Positions 32,709 through 44,563 of a stretch of DNA of 64,000 nt are shown one piece after another. The notes under the pieces were generated by a model that was given only the letters and a program-made list of their open reading frames with translations, did no database searches and had not been told where the DNA came from. A program made the position numbers and the translations under genes. The first letter of the stretch is position 1. Each line of letters starts with the position of its first letter. The stretch is from NCBI GenBank assembly GCA_000151295.1, contig GG745339.1, positions 347,982 to 411,981 of the forward strand, read 5' to 3'. Source of the DNA: Allomyces macrogynus ATCC 38327. Its lineage: Eukaryota > Blastocladiomycota > Blastocladiomycetes > Blastocladiales > Blastocladiaceae.

Positions 32709-33281
32709 GAGTCGTTGCTGGGCAGATCCGATTAAGAGCAAGCGTAAACGAATGGTGTCGGCGAGTTTGAGCCGAGAGATGCTGCTGGCGAACGTCGACG
32801 CGTGCAAGCCCGAGCAGACCAGCAGCAATGTGATGCTGGGGTTGGAAGAGCAAAGAGCGGCCTTGTAACCTGAAATTGCAGCGAGTCTGACCAGCGGTGA
32901 CGGCCAGCAGCAAAGCGGCGCCGAAGGCTGCAATGGCGGCTGGGCAGGCCCACTCGGTACATGTTTGATCTCGCTGCAGTGATCGGGCCTGAGATCAAGA
33001 ACACGGTCGAAGTCTTACCAGGTCATGGCGGCATGGTGCTCAATTTTTTTGTCGATGTTGACCACCTTCTCGCTCATTACCAATGAATTTCATTGTTTGA
33101 CATATTTTCACGGGTCCACTCGCTCCACTGTTTCTTGATGCTTGATGCACGCATGCAAAATGTGGACAACATTCTGTGGGTTTGCCACGCGATAATCCAG
33201 AGCCGGTTCACATGCATAGCCAGTCAACACAACAGCTTCCCTTGTCACATCCCCCTTCAAGAACAACTGCAACCAACACAT
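32709..33281. other. Intergenic region where base composition drops
   Basis: This gap lies between PUS3 and the F-box-like gene. From about 33000 the DNA becomes visibly less GC-rich and codon use in the following ORF changes. Upstream in-frame ATGs for the next gene occur from about 33102, but the F-box starts only after 33282. No repeat or RNA gene is recognised. Confidence 0.5.
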
Positions 33282-34453
33282 ATGCTGGGAACACTCCCGA
33301 CCCAGTTGCTCGATCAAAATGCAGAGCGCGTTGCGACCCACAATAGCGCCAACAATCAAGAATGTCCAGGCCCATGCGATCTGTTCCACCTTGCCAGCAC
33401 CTGCCACCAACTGCGCTCGTCCGCGCTCCGTGCTCTCCTGGAAACATTTGCGGTCTTGGCGCCATTTCCGGTCGATTGGAGGAGCAAGGACTATGTTTCC
33501 ATGGTGATTCCCAAAACATGTCATCATTGTGTTCCTATCGTCCACCAACTTGTTCCCATGTGCGAGGTCCACGTTTTCACCACCAATGATGGCCCTTCAT
33601 TGTCCATTGTCGAACCAACGTCCCCATGCGACCGTATACTGCGCGTACCGGCCGACTGGATAACCACGCTCCAGGTAGGGCGAGTTGATGGTGCCTTTGA
33701 CATTGTTGAGCGCAACATGCCCATCCTCCCTCGTCACCTTGTGCAAGAGCTCCCTCGACTTGCTCATCTCCATCTTCACGAGAACGCACCTGCCAGTGTG
33801 TCATGTGCGCTGCTTGATGCGCTCCAGAGCCAACTGGTGTCGCTGGTGGTTGAAACCTCGTCGAACATCGCATGGCTTGCTGACATGACGTTCCCACATT
33901 TGCGTTCTCTCACGTACGGTCCAGACACAACGTGTGCCTTCCCCGCGGCCCTGCACCTCCGTGCCCGGGGTGTGCAGTCGCCTGTGGTCTTGACCAGGGT
34001 GCGCATGCATTTCCAAATCTTCTCCGACATGACCCACCTTGAAACATGGTCCGTTCGGCACCCGGCATCGTTTCCCTGCTCTGGAGATCAATGGACGGAA
34101 GACGATCAGCATTTCTTTGACGAAGCGGTGGCCCAGCTCAAAGGCCGTGTAGCGTTTGCGCTTTGTTCGTGCTCCTCGTGTCCATCTTTTCCGGCTCAGA
34201 GCGTTATTGCTCAGCGTTATTGCTCAATCTACCAAAACTGCACATTGTGGGCAACAGTGACCAGAGTATCGGCGAGGACTGCAATATCGCGCTGTTGTGG
34301 GGTAAGAACTACCCAAACCTGACGACTCTGGTCTTCCCTGCCGATATCGCCTCTGATGATGGATCACAGCTCTTTGCGCCGGAAATTCTTGCTTGCCAAA
34401 CTTCCGTACTTGATGCATCTCAAATGTGCTGTTGCCGAGAGGAACCGACCTAA
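33282..34453 (+). CDS. F-box/LRR-like protein, possibly decaying at the 3' end
   Basis: From the ATG at 33282 the protein starts with an F-box-like stretch (LPTQLLDQNAERV, then CDLFHLASTCHQLRSSALRALLETF). Leucine-rich, LRR-like segments follow (LPRLAHLHLHENA, FPHLRSLTYGP, MTHLETW, LPKLHIVGN, YPNLTTLVFP). A 53-bp intron (34147-34199, GTGTAG to CTCAG after a T-rich tract) restores the LRR frame, giving about 370 aa. The reading frame then meets a stop at 34451, while a more LRR-like frame (LLAKLPYLMHLKC) opens one base out of step near 34390. Either an intron was missed or the gene is frameshifted. F-box proteins act as substrate adaptors of SCF ubiquitin ligases. Codon use is less GC-biased than in neighbours, consistent with a fast-evolving gene family. 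Confidence 0.5.
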
Positions 34454-34918
34454 AATGTCGACTGAGTCCAGTCTTCACGATTCCGCTCAATTGGTTGCTT
34501 CAATTACTTAATCCGTTGATCCCTCACAGCCTCTGGGCACGTTGGCGTCACCACAGCTGGCCACAATCCAAGCGGAGTTAGCATCTCGTCGTATTGTTTT
34601 TCCCAGCGCTCAAATCGACGAAGTGCTAGGCCCTCTCAGCACGTTTGAACCGTGCAGGGTATGGAATCCTGGCCGATGAGGATCCCTCGGCTTGAGAGGG
34701 TCTACTGGGCACACTCAACTGTCACATTTCCTGACAATTTGCCCAAGTATGGTCATGAAGTCTTCTTGTATCTTTACAGGCTTCTATCGTCACCGAGCGA
34801 GGAGAACATGCCAAGAGTAAGCGAAGTGGAAAATGATAATCGTTTTGTGACCAAGGAGAAGTTTTCCTTGAGTTACAGAGAATGTGAAGGATTCCCAAAT
34901 CGTTTCTCGAATGATTAG
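34454..34918 (+). pseudogene. Decayed 3' continuation of the F-box/LRR-like gene
   Basis: Open pieces in different frames carry LRR-like text: LATIQAELASRRIVFPSAQIDEVLG after an acceptor-like CACAG near 34530, then IPRLERVYWAHSTVTFPDNLPKYG up to a stop at 34918. I could not join them with convincing splice sites. They are therefore either exons of a longer F-box gene with undetected introns or remnants of one. GC is low here. Confidence 0.35.
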
Positions 34919-35155
34919 CGTGCTCTTGATTGTTGCATTCAAGATTTTAGCTCCTTGGCAACGAAGGAAACAATGAGCAGCAAGTTATATCCCACAAGCA
35001 ATGGAAACGATTTGTCTAACCTTCAGAAGCATACATTGATACATTGTGTCGCCCACAACATGTCAACAAACGGCATTGCATTGGAAAGGATCACACTCCA
35101 TTCACAAAAGCAGATTCAGGCCTGGAGATCAGCTCAAAGCATGCACGGGCCACAC

Positions 35156-36184
35156 TTACTCCATCTGCGCAATGTTGCGCTCAATCTGCTGGGCCGCCTC
35201 CTCGCCAAGCGTCCTGCACACAATCTCGATGCTCATCTCCCATAGTCGCTGCTGGAGCGCCGGATCCTTGGCAAACGCCGACACCTCGCCCACCTTGTCA
35301 TACGGCACGAAGTAGCTGCCCGACGGCGCCATTGGTGGATCTTGGTCGAGCAAGGGCGACGTGGCCGCAACGAGCGTCGTGCGTGCACCAGTGACGGGCG
35401 ATTTCGCGGTCAACGTTGCAATAACATTGAGCACCGCCCCGCCCACCACACCGCACGAGTCCTTGAGATTGCGCTGGATGTCCGTGTTTACAAAGCCCGG
35501 GTGGACCGCGTAGACGCGCAAGTGCGGCTGCTTGGACGCGAGGTACTTGGTAAAGAGCACGTTACACAATTTGCTGTGACCGTACGCATTTGAGGGCTCG
35601 TAGGCGACTTCGGACGAGTGTTTTTCGCCATCGGCAGGCTTGGGCGCGGCCGGGTCGACAAAAATCTGGTCGAGCGTACAGAGCCCAAACGGGTACGAGT
35701 AGGTGGCATGCGCGAGCGACGAGAGATTGACGATGCGACCCGTCGATTTCGGAATCAGCGGAAAAATGAGCATCGTGAACACGAAATGACCTATGTGGTT
35801 GGTTCCAAACTGCGACTCGAGGCCATCGACGGTCAAACGGTACGGCACGGCCATGATTCCAGCATTGTTGATGAGCACATCAATCTTCTCGCCTTTGGCG
35901 ACGACCGCGCGCGCTGCGCCCGCGACCTGCATGAGCGAGCCGAGATCCAGTTCCAAAAACTCGAGCTGCGGGTCGTGCGTAGCTCCATCGACCTTGAGTT
36001 TGGAACAGATCGCGTCGATGGCCGCATTGGCCTTGCCTGCGGACCGACACGCGAGAATGACCTTGCCCTTGTTCTTGGCGAGGTACAGCGCCGTCTGGTA
36101 CCCGATACCCGTGTTGGCGCCGGTCACCAGGAACGTCTTGCCCTCGAGGTTTGGAATATCGCTCCTCGAGAAACCGTTACCCAT
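35156..36184 (-). CDS. Short-chain dehydrogenase/reductase (retinol dehydrogenase/WWOX-like), intronless
   Basis: A single exon encodes 342 aa from the ATG at 36184. The Rossmann nucleotide-binding motif TGANTGIG lies at residues 21-28; NNAG follows (VLINNAGIM), then the catalytic Ser in IVNLSSLAH and Tyr/Lys in YGHSK, so the full SDR tetrad is present. YAVHPGFVNTDIQRN is the usual post-catalytic segment. An Arg in ACRSAGKA at the end of beta-strand 2 suggests NADP(H). The family (retinol dehydrogenase 11-14, WWOX, fungal light-induced SDRs) reduces carbonyls or oxidises alcohols on hydrophobic substrates. The N-terminus MGNGFS could carry an N-myristoylated glycine (inference). The gene is flanked on both sides by lower-GC DNA. 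Confidence 0.85.
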   Translation of the reverse strand: MGNGFSRSDIPNLEGKTFLVTGANTGIGYQTALYLAKNKGKVILACRSAGKANAAIDAICSKLKVDGATHDPQLEFLELDLGSLMQVAGAARAVVAKGEKIDVLINNAGIMAVPYRLTVDGLESQFGTNHIGHFVFTMLIFPLIPKSTGRIVNLSSLAHATYSYPFGLCTLDQIFVDPAAPKPADGEKHSSEVAYEPSNAYGHSKLCNVLFTKYLASKQPHLRVYAVHPGFVNTDIQRNLKDSCGVVGGAVLNVIATLTAKSPVTGARTTLVAATSPLLDQDPPMAPSGSYFVPYDKVGEVSAFAKDPALQQRLWEMSIEIVCRTLGEEAAQQIERNIAQME

Positions 36185-37132
36185 TCTTGGTGACGGCCGT
36201 GCAGGATGTGGTTGGAACGATAAGATGCTGCTGGTGGAGGTGTCGCCGTCCTGTGTGAGGAGTGCGACAGACTTGTTCAAATGGACCAACAAACGCAACC
36301 GCGGGGTGGCGGGTGTGGATCCGCGTCGGCGAGTGCTGTGGCGAAAGCAGCACAAAAATAGGACTGCGCGCAGCTGAGATAAGCAGGTGTTTATAGAGAT
36401 CAGAATCAGCAGAAGCTCGATCAGCCTCATCCTGTCTCCATTGCGTATTGTTTGCTCAGCCACGATCCACGGAAAGCGGGACATGACGGATTGTGCCTTG
36501 AAGTGCGGGAGCAAGACCAACGGGCTGCGAGGGACGCATGCGGATTTGGAATTGTTAGCGGGCCATCACGGTCATGGCCTATGGTGGCTCATGAGCGGCC
36601 GCGGCGAGGCAGTGCGGCCGGCAGGGGACATGTAAGGATTGCCCTCGACTGGGCAGGTTGGTCTTCAAGAGCGGACTGCGCGGCCGCATCTCTAGATGTA
36701 TGAGACGTTTGGAACTAAACTATATTGCAGGATGTATCTCCACCACGCGCCTGAGCAACTTCAAACGAGCGACAATGAGGTTTTGATGTTCTTGAAACGC
36801 TGATGCTTTGTGACATCAGCAAGATCCTGGGCCAACGCGATTGCTGCGGATTTGATGGGAATGTTTACCCTTTCGAAAGGACGGGTCCAAGGATGGCCAG
36901 GATAGTGCTCACAACTATCAACTTTGGGTCTGTTGGTACGCATTGGCGTCAGCGATGGTACCTCTGGGGCGGTCAACACAAGAGGGGTATTATTGCCTTC
37001 TCTCGAGATCGCGTTCAAAAGTCTTAGTTCCCCTGACGCTGAACTACGCTCGACATTATGGTAACTCTGACGATGAGTGAACTATTTGAAGTCCAAGTCG
37101 TGACGGCGCATGGACAAGGCGGTCGAGGGATT
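36185..37132. other. Intergenic region with possible LRR-gene remnants
   Basis: The 948-bp gap is GC-poor from about 36700. Short open pieces such as the plus-strand frame at 36803-37027 (MLCDISKILGQRDCC...) have the leucine-plus-cysteine flavour of the F-box/LRR genes nearby, but nothing is long enough to call. The rest looks noncoding. Confidence 0.4.
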
Positions 37133-38203
37133 TCAAATACCAATGAATAGGCCTGTTGTGACATGTTCCCGATTACAACCCATTTCTCCGTTCGATTCAA
37201 ATGGCCCCACGGCTCCATTTTTCAATTTCACGAACCACATCCTGGAAGATCCATGCATACGTCTCCTGGTTCGCGTTTCGATCAACATGTGTGTGTGTGC
37301 ATCCACGGGATTTTTCTCCGTGGTGCTGATGGGTGAGAAATACTGCAAAATATCGGTGGGAACACGCTCCGGCAGAGTGATAAACTGTTGCCGCTGGTCC
37401 CCATTACGGATCACCTCAGGGTAATAGCATCGAAACGCGACGCCATTTTTCAAGAGGAACTGGATCCGTGGCAGGTTTTCAGCGAGCGACTCGAACAGCA
37501 TCATCTTGAGAAACGTGCGATATCGACTCCAAAAGCTATCAGCAGCAATGCAAACGCCACACAAGACGACCATAGCGACGCTACCGATCTTGGCCTTATC
37601 TGGCAACTGCCGTACTGCTCTGACTGCTCCTTGTGCGGGTTCATCGACCATGCTGAGCAGACCCGGCAAGAGATTGAAATAGGGCGTGCCGAAGGCAATG
37701 ACGCCGAGTGGGGTGATGGCTTCGTCCAAACCCGAACTGTGGTCGGGGTTTGACTTGTCCATGAGGACGCGCACTGCATCAGCAGCGACAAGTCCGCCCA
37801 TGCTGTGCACGACTAAAACGACCCAAACTTGCGTCAATGGTTGCAGTGCTGCAGGGCGAGCTCGCGCAACATCCTCTGGGCTCGCGGTCGGGAACGGGAA
37901 GAACGCGCACACGTACGGCGTCTGGTTGTCATTGGTGCCCCAAGACAGCTTGGCCTCGGTCAATTCCGCTTCATTTCCAAGCACGAGAAGCCGGAGGTAG
38001 TTGCACACCTCGAGCGTGACCTCATTGAAGCGGTAGCGGCAATCGTTTTTCGGGAGCACGTGCAAAACAAAGCCGGATTGCTGCAGGTGACCCTCAAAAT
38101 TGGTGGGAAACTCATTGAAAGTGTGTTCCAACCCGAGAAAGCCGAGGACATGCAGTACAATATCGCAACATCGCAGGAGCGGTACACTCGATTTTCCCTG
38201 CAT
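37133..38203 (-). CDS. Alpha/beta-hydrolase, DUF676-like putative lipase/esterase
   Basis: A 356-codon open frame without introns. After a short hydrophobic N-terminus (IVLHVLGFLGLEHTFNEFP, which fits the strand plus oxyanion loop of DUF676 lipases), the nucleophile elbow appears as VVLVVHSMGGLVAADAV, with Ser in H-S-M-G-G. A conserved PLGVIAFGTPYFNLLPGLL follows, then a central membrane-like helix (VAMVVLCGVCIAADSFW). Near the end, the segment NPVDAHTHML holds a likely catalytic His. Fungal relatives of this layout are uncharacterised lipase-like proteins. The oxyanion-loop glycines are partly replaced (HVLGFLG rather than HGFMG). A missed intron before the elbow is possible: GTACGT at about 37917 is out of phase with the acceptors I tried. 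The true start may also lie upstream. Confidence 0.55.
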   Translation of the reverse strand: MQGKSSVPLLRCCDIVLHVLGFLGLEHTFNEFPTNFEGHLQQSGFVLHVLPKNDCRYRFNEVTLEVCNYLRLLVLGNEAELTEAKLSWGTNDNQTPYVCAFFPFPTASPEDVARARPAALQPLTQVWVVLVVHSMGGLVAADAVRVLMDKSNPDHSSGLDEAITPLGVIAFGTPYFNLLPGLLSMVDEPAQGAVRAVRQLPDKAKIGSVAMVVLCGVCIAADSFWSRYRTFLKMMLFESLAENLPRIQFLLKNGVAFRCYYPEVIRNGDQRQQFITLPERVPTDILQYFSPISTTEKNPVDAHTHMLIETRTRRRMHGSSRMWFVKLKNGAVGPFESNGEMGCNREHVTTGLFIGI

Positions 38204-39397
38204 AACATGGGTGAGCCATTAAAGCGGCAAATCGACATGAGATCGGTGGGCAAAGACATAAGGCTGGCCCTCTGATAACAACAAGGTTCGCTCAGATGAT
38301 TGCAAGATGCGGACTGCACGGGTGGCATCCAGAGCTTGGGCTTGAGGTGGCGACCTGCTGTCATTGGAGCGGCTGGACGTGGCATGGCCAACGGGAAGCA
38401 TTCACCAGAGGAGAGCATCGCGGTGTTCTAACGCTATGATGGATAATGATCGGCAGGGCGCAAGAGAGACGTTAAAAGTCATTCAAGTCCAGCAGTCCGC
38501 GCCGTTCAACGGTTGTCGCCATCATGCAGTTGCATGGTCAAGTCTCAATGACAGGGAAAACATCAGTTTGGTCCACTCAAGCCGTTGAGGCAAAATATTC
38601 ATTTGAATCGACGCTGATTTTTGATGCTAGGTGCAACAGTTCAATGTAGTAGGTGGTGCCTCTTGAATGACTCTATAGGAGCATCAAACCAAACGCAACA
38701 CTGAAAAACGGTATGGAGAGCGTCCCAAGGTGTGGATTACATTGATGTGGATCGCAAACTGTTTAGGTAGGATCACGTCCTCATGAAGTCGTTGCGATAA
38801 ATCGCGAGTAACACCGCTGCTGATGGCTCTCCTCATGGACTTGCTTCATTGACAGTTTCCACAACCACTCTCACCCTCAACACCCACTGCTCGACACAAT
38901 CATGCAGACTCTCAACATCAACTTTGGTGCGCATTTGATCACAATGGTCACAACAAGAGTTCAAGGCAAAGCGTCCATTCCTCATGGTTACCTTGCTCTT
39001 TGCGATGTTCTACAGGAGCGTCAATGTCGGTCACAACGCGAAGGTGTGAGTGTGTCAACCCTGCTTCGATCCAGCGGCTGCCAGGCCTGCTTGTTCACGG
39101 ATCACATGATCGCATCGCAGTGCAACCGCATCTTGGAGCGCCACGACTCTCCGCGACTTTGACGATTGTTCTCCTCCACGCCGTCGACCCGGCCCCTGTC
39201 CTCGCCCAACGTGTCCTTTTGGCCCGTTGACTTGCTGCAACCGCTTCCGGAAAAACGCTGCACGCACCGCCGCTGCCCACGCTGCTTGACGGTCTCCCCC
39301 GCAAACGATCGACGCCACCCACCAGCAACCGACCGACCGACACCAGCTCCATTCCGCTTGATCCAGTCGATTCGAATCCGCCAACGAACCAACCAAC
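38204..39397. other. Long intergenic region before the RAB8/SEC4 gene
   Basis: The 1.2-kb gap is low GC until about 39050, then pyrimidine-rich (CCACC and CGACC clusters) up to the GTPase ATG, as expected for a promoter and leader. Small ORFs (60-90 codons) are present but none resembles a protein family. Confidence 0.5.
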
Positions 39398-40542
<1,145 letters not shown>

Positions 40543-41455
40543 CCGACGGGGACGGATGGATGTGGCGGCGTGCATGGGTTTCTCGCGTCTCCACTGGTTC
40601 AATTGCGTCGTGCGGACGCGCACCCGACGCGTTGCACGCCAGGATGGCATGCTGTCGTTGTTTGAGCTTTGTTCAGATTGAAGCACTGTTGACCCTGCCC
40701 TCCGATCGCTTGCTCGTGAGCTTGAGGACAGCACGGTCCAACGCGGACACGGACACCAAGTCTTGCTCTACAGGCCTTGAGCAGGTCAGTTCTCGGCGGA
40801 TTCTCATTCGCAGTGTGGTCAAGCCAATCCCTGCCCCGCGCCGCGGCCGCGGCCGCTGCGACTGAACTTCTGATCAGAAACCAATCATCGGCAGCCATCC
40901 GCACAACTACCTCTTGCAACCTCTTGCAACCATAACAATGCATCGCAAAAGCACCGGATAGACCAGGCCCAAGAACACGTTGATTGTGGATACCCGCCCA
41001 CGATAATTATATCGCGCGATATGTTGACAAATGTGGCCTTCGCGAATGTCCCGCAGCTGGCGCCGGCCCCATGTGCGAGCACGCGCGCTATGTTAGCCAA
41101 GGATCGCGTCGATATGCGCGATCGATTCGTGCTAGTCGTGCCCGCTTGCCGTTGTGTTTGATCCGCGTGGGTTGGTTGGTGGCGATTGTTGGTGGCGACG
41201 GGTTGCGGGCGCCACCAATCTTGGCCGGTTTGGTCGTGCCTGATAAACCGAAAGGGCCCACGCGCCGGGGACTGCACGCCGTGCACGTCCTTCACGCACG
41301 TCTCGCGCAGGCGGCAGGATGGATGGCGACGACGGCACCGGCCAAGGACGCGCGGACTCGCACTGCGCTTCTATCCGCGCTCATAAAGTCGAGCCAGACC
41401 CACGACCACATTTGCATTGTGATCCTCGAAGACAGCAGCAACAGCAACCAGCACC
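40543..41455. other. Intergenic region
   Basis: The 913-bp gap separates two plus-strand genes. ORFs on both strands are short or shadow-like. A GGCC-type palindromic GC run (CCGCGCCGCGGCCGCGGCCGC) lies near 40840. Nothing else is recognised. Confidence 0.5.
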
Positions 41456-42823
41456 ATGGCAATGGCAGCATTCCTCACGCGCACGTCGACAATGCAAACC
41501 GCGACGACCGGGACCACGTCGCCCTATTTCCCGGCAACCTCGTCGGCTGCAAGCTACACAACCACAACTTCGAGTCCGGACCAGGCAACAACCGACTTAC
41601 TCGTAGGCCTGCAAGTGCCGCGCGACCGCATGCGCCGGATCGCGACGCACTTGTACTCGGAACTCGTCCAGGCCCTGCAGAACCAGCATGCTCACGGCGA
41701 CGTTGTCGTGCACTCTGCCAGCACCAAGCCGCTCCTGCCGCGCGGTTCAGAGACGGGCGTCTATCTCGTGCTTGAGCTCGCACCTGCACGGATCCATGCC
41801 GTTGCGATTGACCAAGGAGCCGTGATTGCGACCGAGCTGATCCCGCCAACGACCGACCCGGCTGCACACTGGGACGTGGTCGCGCACGCAGTCGAAGTGT
41901 TTTTGAAAGACCACGTCGACGACGTGGTGTTGCGCGCGACCAAAGTGAACGGCGAAGTCCCACTTGCCATCGTCACGTCTGACGCGGAACACGTCGATAA
42001 CGTGCAAGACGCGGTACAAGTCGCGCTCGCGCGCCGCGCCGTATCCGTGCGTGCCGTTGCGCTTGTCGACGCGACCGTCGGCACGTTCCTCGCCGCGGCA
42101 GCACGGTCACGGCGCACGATCGTCGCGGCCATGACCATCGATACGGCCGCCACGACTGCCGCGTTTGTCGACAAGTCCGGCAAGTCCGGTCCGCGACTGA
42201 TGACCGTCGACTGGTCGAGTCTCGACCGCGCGGGGATCGTCCTGCCCGTGACGTCCATGGACGAGTCAGTCGATGCCGTGGCCGCACTCACCACGCAACA
42301 CGCACCCAATGCCGGCGGATGGGCCAAGATGCTCACGGGCGCTGGACTCGCTGAAACCGCACGGCTCGCGCTCGTGCAACTCGCAGCACAGTCGGCCCTG
42401 TTTGCGGGACAGCGCACAAACGCGGTCTTGACGCCGGGGTACCTGACGCTCGCGGACCTGGCCGTGATCGAGGCCGATACGACGCCGGCGTTGTTGCGCG
42501 TTCGCACGCTGCTGCGCGACCGGTTGGGGATTGCGCCGGCGTCGTTGACGGATCGGCAGCTCGTCAAGGCTGTTGTGCAGCAGATTGGGACTAGGGCGGC
42601 ACGACTTGCGGCGGTCGGCGTGTTTGCGCTCGTAGAAATGGCGGGGGATGGCGTGGTCGCGGTTTCGGGCGATGTCTGGAACTCGTACCCGGGATTCCAA
42701 GAGCGCGTCCGTGCAGCTGTCCGCGAGTTGTTGGGTCCGGATCGTGCCGTGCATGTGTGCGTCGAGTCGGTCGCGGCGGAAGGGGTGCTGGTGGGCGGTG
42801 CACTCGCGGCAAGCATGGCGTAG
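41456..42823 (+). CDS. Hexokinase-fold protein lacking catalytic residues (pseudo-hexokinase), intronless
   Basis: A single exon of 455 aa starts in a strong context (CACCATGGC). The fold is recognisable along its length: VPRDRMRRIATHLYSEL, PRGSETGVYLVLEL, VALVDATVGTFLAA (residues about 201-214), GLAETARLALVQLA, LVKAVVQQIGTRAARLAAVGV and the end WNSYPGFQERVRAAVRELLG with GVLVGGALAA. Catalytic positions are replaced. The phosphate loop L-D-L-G-G-T-N reads LELAPAR. The catalytic Asp of the N-D-T-T-G motif aligns with Ala206 in VDATVG. The GTG phosphate loop reads DTAATT, and A-D-G-S-V reads VSGDV. It should therefore not phosphorylate hexoses. Non-catalytic hexokinase-like proteins in fungi act in signalling or transcriptional regulation, so a regulatory role is inferred. 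The N-terminal 40 residues are Thr/Ser-rich. Confidence 0.7.
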   Translation: MAMAAFLTRTSTMQTATTGTTSPYFPATSSAASYTTTTSSPDQATTDLLVGLQVPRDRMRRIATHLYSELVQALQNQHAHGDVVVHSASTKPLLPRGSETGVYLVLELAPARIHAVAIDQGAVIATELIPPTTDPAAHWDVVAHAVEVFLKDHVDDVVLRATKVNGEVPLAIVTSDAEHVDNVQDAVQVALARRAVSVRAVALVDATVGTFLAAAARSRRTIVAAMTIDTAATTAAFVDKSGKSGPRLMTVDWSSLDRAGIVLPVTSMDESVDAVAALTTQHAPNAGGWAKMLTGAGLAETARLALVQLAAQSALFAGQRTNAVLTPGYLTLADLAVIEADTTPALLRVRTLLRDRLGIAPASLTDRQLVKAVVQQIGTRAARLAAVGVFALVEMAGDGVVAVSGDVWNSYPGFQERVRAAVRELLGPDRAVHVCVESVAAEGVLVGGALAASMA

Positions 42824-42979
42824 TGTGTCGGCGATTGCGATATCCATCTGTCAATACCAATGTTTCTACTGCCTTCATGTTCAGTCGAGAGGGTGGAGAG
42901 ACTCGCTCAGCTCCAAAACCAACAATCAAAAACGCCCTAGATTGGCTCCGTGTTGCACAACCAATCCAACAATCGAACA

Positions 42980-44563
42980 TCAAAACTCATCCTCCTCGAG
43001 CCCGAGCGAGTCAATGTACTCGGACATGATGCGCATCAAGAAATACGCCACATTGGTCCCCACCCGGATCCCAAACCCTTGGTAGAGCGGCTCGAGCGCG
43101 GCAAACCACCCATACTGGGCCGTGCCCGCATCCCCACGGCGTGCGCGCCGCTTCCGGCGCAATCTGTCGGCCGCGTGCGCAGCCCCCGCCGCCGCACCGA
43201 GCGCCTTGCGCAACTCGGACCGCGCGCCACCCTCTTCCCGCACCATGCGCGTCCAACAATCGCGGATGCCCGTGTACGGCACGGCCGACTGCGGCACCGC
43301 CGGCAACCACGGGCGGCCATCGCGCGGATGGTACGCGGGCTGCGTGTAGAGCCGGGTCATGATATTGCGCAGCGGCGTGAGCGCCAAGTCGCGGGCGAGG
43401 TTCAGCGCGAGTTCGAGCGTCGCGTACTTGATCGGGTTGTAGGTCTCGGAAATGCCAAGACCGCGATCAATGATCAGCGGCGTCGCGAGGGCAAACGCGT
43501 GTGCGGTCAAGGACACGGCCACGGTCGGGACCAGGAAGTTGGTCACAACGTACGGGTTCGACCGCGGGTCCGAGAATTGCGCGCGGACGGCGTGCAGGAA
43601 CCCGTGGTACTTGCGGTCCGACGGACGAGCTGTTTGCACGATCAGACGGTCGCGCGCAATTTCGAGGGGGGAGAGAAGAACGTCGACGGCGACGCCCGCA
43701 ACGGTGGTCACGAGCGTGATCGGGATCGGGTTGTCGTGGTCGACGGGCAGGAGCGTGTCGTCAATCCCGAGCCACTCGCACAGCGATGCCGTGAGCGTCG
43801 GTGCCATGGTCTCGTCGAGCATGGTGCGCAAAAACTCGGAGAAGAGGCCCTTGTAGAGCGACAGCGTCCCCTCGTCTGGATGCGTGCGGACGGCACGGAC
43901 CGTCGACCACAACCCGCCCGTCAGCGGCGGGAGCATCGTCAGTGGGCGCGTCGAGTTGTCGTCGGCGTAGGTATGCAGCACAAACCCGTCCTTGTCGGTC
44001 GGGGGTGCGCGCGAGTCAGCAGACCTGGGCGGGACGGCAGAAGTCGTCGGGCGGTTGAAGAGGGCATCAAATGGGTCGTCGTCGTCGCCGTTGACGCGCT
44101 CGGATCCCGATTGCACATTGTCTTCGTCATCGCTCGAACTGACGGCGTTCTAGTTGATGGGCGGGCGAGCGTGAGCGCCAGGACCCGTGATCAAGGAGTA
44201 CTGCTTGAACAAACTCACCCGCACAATATCGTCCTCCTCGTCAGATGAGCTACCAAGGTAGGCAAGCCGCTGGCGCGTGGCCAAGTTGGGCAGGTACTGC
44301 ACCGAGAGCAGCGTCGACGCGACCATGTAGGGAGACCAGATGGCTAGACCCAGGAAGCGGAGCCCGGCGTAGCGCGCATAGCTGCCGGGCGACACGACCG
44401 AGTCCTCGTCCATGTCGTCTTGTGTGCTGTAGGCGTAGGGTCCGTCGTCGCCAAGAGGGCCTGGGGCGTAGCGGACGGCGCCGGGAGCGCCGTAGAATGC
44501 CGACAGGGATCCCGCCGGGGGAACCGGCAGCGTTGCTGCCGACTCGTAATCGGCCGCGTTCAT
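42980..44563 (-). CDS. UGO1: UGO1-like mitochondrial outer-membrane fusion protein (SLC25-related), 2 exons
   Basis: Exons are 44563-44219 and 44149-42980 with a 69-bp intron (GTGAGT to CTAG); the product is 504 aa, almost the length of yeast Ugo1 (502). Features shared with the Ugo1/SLC25A46 group are an N-terminal segment before a carrier-like half (IWSPYMVASTLLSVQYLP), an acidic linker (SSSDEEDD and SSSDDEDN), LYKGLFSEFLRTML, the degenerate carrier signature SPLEIARDRLIVQTARPSDRKYHGFLHAV, TLELALNLARDLALTPLRNIMTRL, and LYQGFGIRVGTNVAYF close to the C-terminus. In yeast, Ugo1 links Fzo1 and Mgm1 during mitochondrial fusion. The protein lacks three clean PxDxxK/R carrier signatures, as expected for this divergent branch. 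A different SLC25 member is the alternative. Confidence 0.6.

Noticed and set aside
34200..34226. 13-bp direct duplication (GCGTTATTGCTCA) as the cause of the F-box gene frame change
   Set aside because: Removing one copy does not restore the LRR frame. A 53-bp GT-AG intron at 34147-34199 does, so the duplication is incidental.
42950..44248. 432-codon plus-strand ORF
   Set aside because: It is antisense to the UGO1-like gene and Arg-rich with no recognised domain. The minus-strand frame shows carrier-family features and a matching length.
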